The translations under genes were made by a program, and so were the position numbers. A DNA stretch of 64,000 nucleotides from Polychytrium aggregatum (lineage: Eukaryota > Chytridiomycota > Chytridiomycetes > Polychytriales): positions 806,001 through 870,000 of the forward strand of contig NW_026516211.1 in the NCBI RefSeq assembly GCF_025602895.1, given 5' to 3'. Positions within the stretch are counted from its first letter, which is position 1, and each line of letters begins with the position of its first letter. The notes under the pieces were generated by a model. That model was given only the letters and a program-made list of their open reading frames with translations. It had not been told where the DNA came from and did not search any database. Below are positions 58,041 through 64,000 of the stretch, piece by piece.

Positions 58041-58068
58041 GGTGTCCCGTTTTTTTCTGAATAAAGTG
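58041..58068 (-). repeat. Right terminal inverted repeat of the Fanzor transposon
   Basis: GGTGTCCCGT7 followed by CTGAATAAAGTG, inverted relative to 54553-54580, immediately followed by TA. Confidence 0.9.
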
Positions 58069-58342
58069 TAGGCCGCCTGAAGGACTCTGTTTGTGTCGCT
58101 GAGACAGAGGGCTGCGCTTGCATCCGCGCCTGACTCATTGGATGCGGCGTTTGTTGGCTTTCCCGCGCGGTGCTGGCGGGCGGGTTCAAAAGCCCACCCC
58201 CGCCCCGAGCGATTCATTGTCCCTCCAACGCTTTCTTTCTGCCAGGATCTCTTTGGCTGCGACCCACGCTGTGCCTTCTCTTCCTCCCGGTCCATCCCAC
58301 TTCAAAGTTGCGCCCATCGAACGACCGTCAACAGCAAACACC

Positions 58343-60214
<1,872 letters not shown>

Positions 60215-60921
60215 ACCAACGGAGAATGTGTGCGCTTTGATCAGAAACTCTGCAAGCCGTTTTGTACAAGGGCACCCAGACCCAAGCCAACTCGGGTTTT
60301 GTGTATCCTTCATTCTTTAGAGTGTGCTTGGTTCGCCATTGGCTACTCAACCCATGAGATTTCGTGCTATTCGTCGCCTGGCCGCTTGTATGGCCACATT
60401 TTCCAACACCACAGCCGCATCGCTGGTTTGCACTGCAATGAAGAAATGAGTAGCTTTCACTGCCCGGGATTTGCCCGCCCCTCAGATTCGGTGTCGATCA
60501 TGATATACATCCACCGCCGCGAATATCTGCTGCACTTTCAAACCGGGCGGGCGATACCCTCCTGGCCGGTCTCGCCAGGTGCGGCATATGGCCGTCCGTT
60601 CTGTGCACAGTCCGATGGAGACTTGATTGTTGCCATGGCAATTCTTACAGCGCGGTGCGAAACAACGGAACACATCATCTCGCTCGGACATTTCATACCA
60701 TACTTGTCCAAGAACGACCGAGTGGGTTTTCGTGGATCCCAGGCGGCCGATCAGCATCCCACACCAGAGCGGCATGTCTATGGATCCAACCAGCGAGCTC
60801 GCTGATGACTCATGCCTGAGATGCTACCAAGCTCAAGGAGTGTGTCGCGGCCCTGGAGTTCACATCGGCCCCAGCTTCGTCATCGTCTTGACCATTGCCT
60901 TGCTCCGGATACCGGGGTCCC
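60215..60921. other. Region with no assigned gene
   Basis: Between the DAHP synthase stop and the minus-strand gene below. A minus-strand frame around 60480-60775 (GQVWYEMSERDDVFRCFAP) might be an exon of that gene, but I could not connect it. Confidence 0.4.
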
Positions 60922-61771
60922 TCACATTGTATTGCTTGGTCGTACCAAATGAACAGCCAAGCGGAGTCTCCGAGTGGTAATCTCGACGGCGATGCGCTCG
61001 CACACCGAATCCATGAGTTTCACCAAAGTTTCGGTGCAGCCGTTGAAGGTCTGGTTTGGCACCATCGTGGCAGGAAGAAAGGCCGAGCAGCCACTGTGCT
61101 TGTATCGACCATATAAGACGCATCCCATCGCAGCAGCCATTCTCACGCCGATCTCTCCCCGTTGGCCATAGAGCACTTCCGAGAGCTTCGCTCGGGCATC
61201 GATGAGCTGGAGTCTGGTGTTATGCAAGTGCTCTTTGAGCGCAGCCAACAGCTGTGGTCGGTCGCCGAAGCCGAGATCGATGCAATCGTTCAGATGCAAG
61301 AGGAGCAAGGTGAGCTGCACAGAGCTTGTTGGGCACTCAGACCCGTCAGATGGGTATGCTGATCTGAAGCATGTGTCTGTGGCCGAACGACAGCTATAGC
61401 CAGGAGGCGAACGCAAGAGTTTCTTCAGCAGCTCCAGGCATGTTTTGCTCAGTTTGTCGGAAAACAGGCGAGACCAAGCCAACGATCTCAAGTCGATAGA
61501 GCCGTCGGTCCTCACTAGCCTTGGGAACCGAAAGCATGGACAAAGCAGCGGCAACGCCAATGCAGCCGGCTCTGGTGCATTTGATCAACAGGCCCGCAAA
61601 GTCCATTCCTAGCCATCTTGACCCAAGCCGTACAGTCTTGAGCTGCAATAGCGGGCCTGCATTGTGGGCGTCAGTTATGCGTTTATTGGTTGTGAATCCT
61701 GCTGAACGGTTTGCCAGCTGGCTCCCGAGACCTGGATTGGTCTTCCTTGGCAAATGCATCGCAGAAATCAC
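60922..61771 (-). CDS. Unrecognised helical protein, partial model
   Basis: Minus-strand coding-like stretches are GMDFAGLLIKCTRAGCIGVA and ALSMLSVP (61610-61525), VRTDGSIDLRSLAWSRLFSD and TCLELLKKLLRSPPG (61520-61400), and VQLTLLLLHLNDCIDLGFGD, HNTRLQLIDARAKLSEVLYG, IGVRMAAAMGCVLYGRYKHS and NGCTETLVKLMDSVCERIAV (61320-60980). They look like successive exons of a helical-repeat protein. Start, stop and introns are not fixed. I recognise no family. The gene is close to WDR92 on the same strand but is probably separate, because WDR92 ends with its normal C-terminus at 61848. Confidence 0.4.
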
Positions 61772-61847
61772 GCTCTATACCAGCCATCCGGGAGTGAGTC
61801 AAAGCGGCTTCGTGTAGCATTTGGAGGGGTGACGGAGCGTTGGATGA

Positions 61848-63631
61848 CTATGAATTGAGCTTGGTCACGATTCCAACCCGGAGCTGCTGGTCAAAGGCCG
61901 AGAAGACACAGAGACCAGGTTTGTCGGTATTCCAGTCAAAGGACGAGACGGGCTGCTCGGCGACGGTGGCGTTGTTCAGAAGCTCCACAGATCCCATCAC
62001 GCCAACTTCATGTTCGCCGGCATCGTCCTTCTTGCACCGCTTCTCTGGGTATCGGCTAGCACGATTGTGCACAGGTGCGGTAGTTGACAGAAGCAGGCGC
62101 CAGGAATGACACAGATGCGGCCCAGGCCATGTCGGCGTGAGATTCAAGCCGATAGAGCGGCAGCCGAGCCAAGGCGATGATGACATTTGGGCGGAAACAA
62201 GCACAGTGTTCGGGTCAGAATCGGAAGCGACGCATGTAGACGTGAGCGCGGATGCTCGGCAGCCTCGGCTGTGACAACCAGAACCAGGGTCATATCCGGC
62301 ACGACTGTCCAGAATCCAGAATACGGCCACAGAATCTCAGCACAGTTTGAAAATGCATCGGCAGCACGCTGCCGCATCAGCCCTGGCGCTTACTATCGGT
62401 TTAGGTTCAGTCCACCGTTTCCGCCAGAGGTCATGAAGATTTCTCGGTTTTGGGGGAGATGGCGCACGGTCCAGATGGTCGTGTTTCCGTGAGCCTGCAT
62501 CAGAACATGTCCAGTTCCGTTCAAGAAAGCCGAATGTTGGTGGTGTGGTCAGAGCGCGCGATCAGTCGGCAGCAGCAAGCTGTGTCTGGCTCCTCTGCTG
62601 AGCCTTGCAACTGCTTGAGGCCAGGGAAGACACCAAACATGCGCCTACCTTCTGTGTGAGCGAGGCAAACCCCTGCTTCGGGTGCTGTGTTCTCAGATCA
62701 AAAAGCTGATAGCTCGACTCCAGGCCGGCCACGACGAGCTTGTTCATCTTGATGTCCTTGCGATCAAACTCGATGGCACACACACCGTTCTTGACGTTGG
62801 TCTCCCAACGTAGCGTCATGGTCCGCAGGTCAAACATCTTGACATCGCCGTTTTCGTATCCGGCGCAGACGACACGCTCCTGATCATTGTATGAGTTTCC
62901 AAAGGCGACGGCCCAGGTGTCCCGCGAGGCTTCTCCGGCCGCAGGCGAGATGGTGGCGACAGGCTTTTCCTTTTGGCGGATATCCCAGATCTTGACGGTG
63001 CCTAGCGCGCACAGCCGGTTGAACGGCCGATTAAATGGGGATAGCACGATGAGCGCATGAGCGAGGCTGTGTGGGAGCGGCGGCGGATCCAACAAGGGTG
63101 CCGATCGCCGCGGGATTACTGGCGATCTTGCCTTCAGCAAAACCATAGCCAGCCATCGACAAAGTGGAGGCGGCTGTCGTTGCTCACGGGTAGATCGCTC
63201 TATCGTGGCTGCTTACCATCGCGACTGCCTGTTGCGATCTCGGGCGGGCCGGTCTGAACGCCAACGCCGCCGCATCCGTCCATGCAGTTGATGATCTCGC
63301 CGTGAGCCTTGACGGTGTAGACCGGCAGTTCGGTTCGTTCCAGATCCCACAAGGCCAAGCGACCGTTAAAGTCACCCGTGGCCAGGTGGCGATCATGCAG
63401 CGACGATGCTGCAAAAGTCGAGCACTTGAATGCGTGCTGCTTTTCGGTTTCATGCACCAGCTTGGCGTCGCCGCCATCGAGCTCGTATACCTGCAAGGCG
63501 CCGGTCCCGCGCGAATGCTGGCCGATGGCGACAAAGCGGGCCGAGCACGGCACCCACTTGACGTCGTAGACGGTGTACGTCAGCGATTTTGTGATGTATG
63601 TGATGATCTGGGGCTTTTCCAGCAGGGTCAT
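61848..63631 (-). CDS. WDR92: WDR92/DNAAF10 (monad) WD40 protein, dynein-arm assembly factor
   Basis: WD40 protein that works with the R2TP co-chaperone in cytoplasmic pre-assembly of axonemal dyneins; it is largely restricted to organisms with motile cilia. The start at 63631 gives [20 protein letters not shown], then [38 protein letters not shown] and [15 protein letters not shown]. The second exon gives [36 protein letters not shown] and [20 protein letters not shown]. The next gives [20 protein letters not shown] (62425-62490), and the last [34 protein letters not shown] and [12 protein letters not shown] to the stop at 61848. These blocks follow the animal protein in order and length. 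Confidence 0.93.
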
Positions 63632-64000
63632 GGTGGCTGGGGCGGGATGGGAAGGGCGAAACGAAGCCGAGAGCGAGAAACGCCGGGTTGGCGCGCCATG
63701 TAAGTGAGTGTGTGTGTGTGTGGATCGGATGCAACCAGCGCCATGCACTCGAGCCGCGGATCGAGCCGCGGATATCGTGGGAACAGAGGCATGCCCTGGT
63801 CGGGCTGCAACAGAAACAGAGCCGCTTGGGATGCAGGTCTGCTGCGGCCCCGTCGCCGTCGGCTTGGGCGGCTGGGAGAATCCGCGCCATGCTCTCGATC
63901 TTTTCCTTGCATCCTGAGCTGCAGACACGCTCGCCCAGTTGACGGCCCCGTGCAAGAAAGCCCCCCGAGCGTTCGCCAGAAACCAAGAGTCCCAAGGTGC
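63632..64000. other. Upstream region of WDR92 to window edge
   Basis: No gene recognised. A short (GT)n tract lies at 63708-63721. Confidence 0.5.

Larger units (their letters stand above)
54553..58068 (+). mobile_element. Complete 3.5-kb Tc1/mariner-type transposon carrying a Fanzor gene
   Basis: Bounded by TA at 54551-54552 and 58069-58070, the target-site duplication of the Tc1/mariner/IS630 superfamily. Its termini are 28-bp imperfect inverted repeats, 21 of 28 matching, with a perfect inner A6CGGGACACC block. Inside, on the plus strand, lie a DD34E transposase frame and, 0.2 kb downstream, an intact Fanzor gene with its own TATA box. It sits in the divergent promoter region between the channel gene (-) and DAHP synthase (+), its right end about 275 bp before the latter's ATG. 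A deleted relative lies at 31404-31735. Fanzor genes have been reported as passengers of many eukaryotic transposon types, mariner included. Confidence 0.93.

Overview
This is a 64 kb piece of a nuclear fungal genome, most likely a zoosporic (chytrid-type) fungus. The genes are broken by many short GT-AG introns, mostly about 60-250 bp. Housekeeping proteins of fungal/opisthokont type (UTP14, COG1, TAD1, SNRNP27, SAP30-like, AVT-type transporter, class I DAHP synthase) sit beside genes expected only in organisms with a motile cilium (MORN5-like, WDR92/DNAAF10-like). Base composition is GC-rich, and introns and spacers carry many short tandem repeats. No rRNA, tRNA, CRISPR array or viral gene was recognised.

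Layout: 1-1.6 kb, end of UTP14 (+). 2-5.8 kb, a VPS9-domain protein (-). 7.3-8.1 kb, a secreted YcnI-like protein (+). 9-14 kb, two tandem single-pass membrane proteins with cytoplasmic SH3 domains (+), the second apparently frameshifted. 14.5-16.1 kb, a vacuolar-type amino-acid transporter (-). 16.5-19.8 kb, a coiled-coil protein (+). 20-24 kb, a pair of ~290-bp inverted repeats enclosing MORN5 and a secreted cell-surface protein. 24.2-31.3 kb, SNRNP27 (-), a small unknown gene (+), SAP30-like (-) and TAD1 (+). 31.4-31.7 kb, a deleted transposon copy. 32-34.3 kb, a seven-TM protein (+). 34.6-40.1 kb, COG1 (-). 40.5-44 kb, a methyltransferase and a SET protein (+). 44.6-49.9 kb, a large DUF4062/NACHT-like/Sel1 protein (-). 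50.5-54 kb, a cyclic-nucleotide-gated channel (-). 54.55-58.07 kb, a complete TA-flanked transposon. 58.3-60.2 kb, DAHP synthase (+). 60.9-63.6 kb, an unrecognised gene and WDR92 (-).

The outstanding feature is the 3.5-kb transposon at 54553-58068. It has 28-bp terminal inverted repeats, TA target-site duplications, a Tc1/mariner-type DD34E transposase and an intact 784-residue Fanzor (eukaryotic TnpB-like, RuvC-containing RNA-guided nuclease family) gene with its own TATA box. A second, internally deleted copy at 31404-31735 keeps only the left end and the last ~60 bp of the Fanzor gene plus its 3' flank. That retained segment is nearly identical in both copies, which makes it a strong candidate for the guide (omega) RNA-encoding region. 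The large copy has lost part of the transposase helix-turn-helix that the small copy still shows, so the nuclease gene looks better preserved than its transposase. Other points of interest are a STAND-like protein with a ruined Walker A motif, a eukaryotic YcnI with a predicted N-terminal histidine, and a long hexanucleotide array inside a TAD1 intron.
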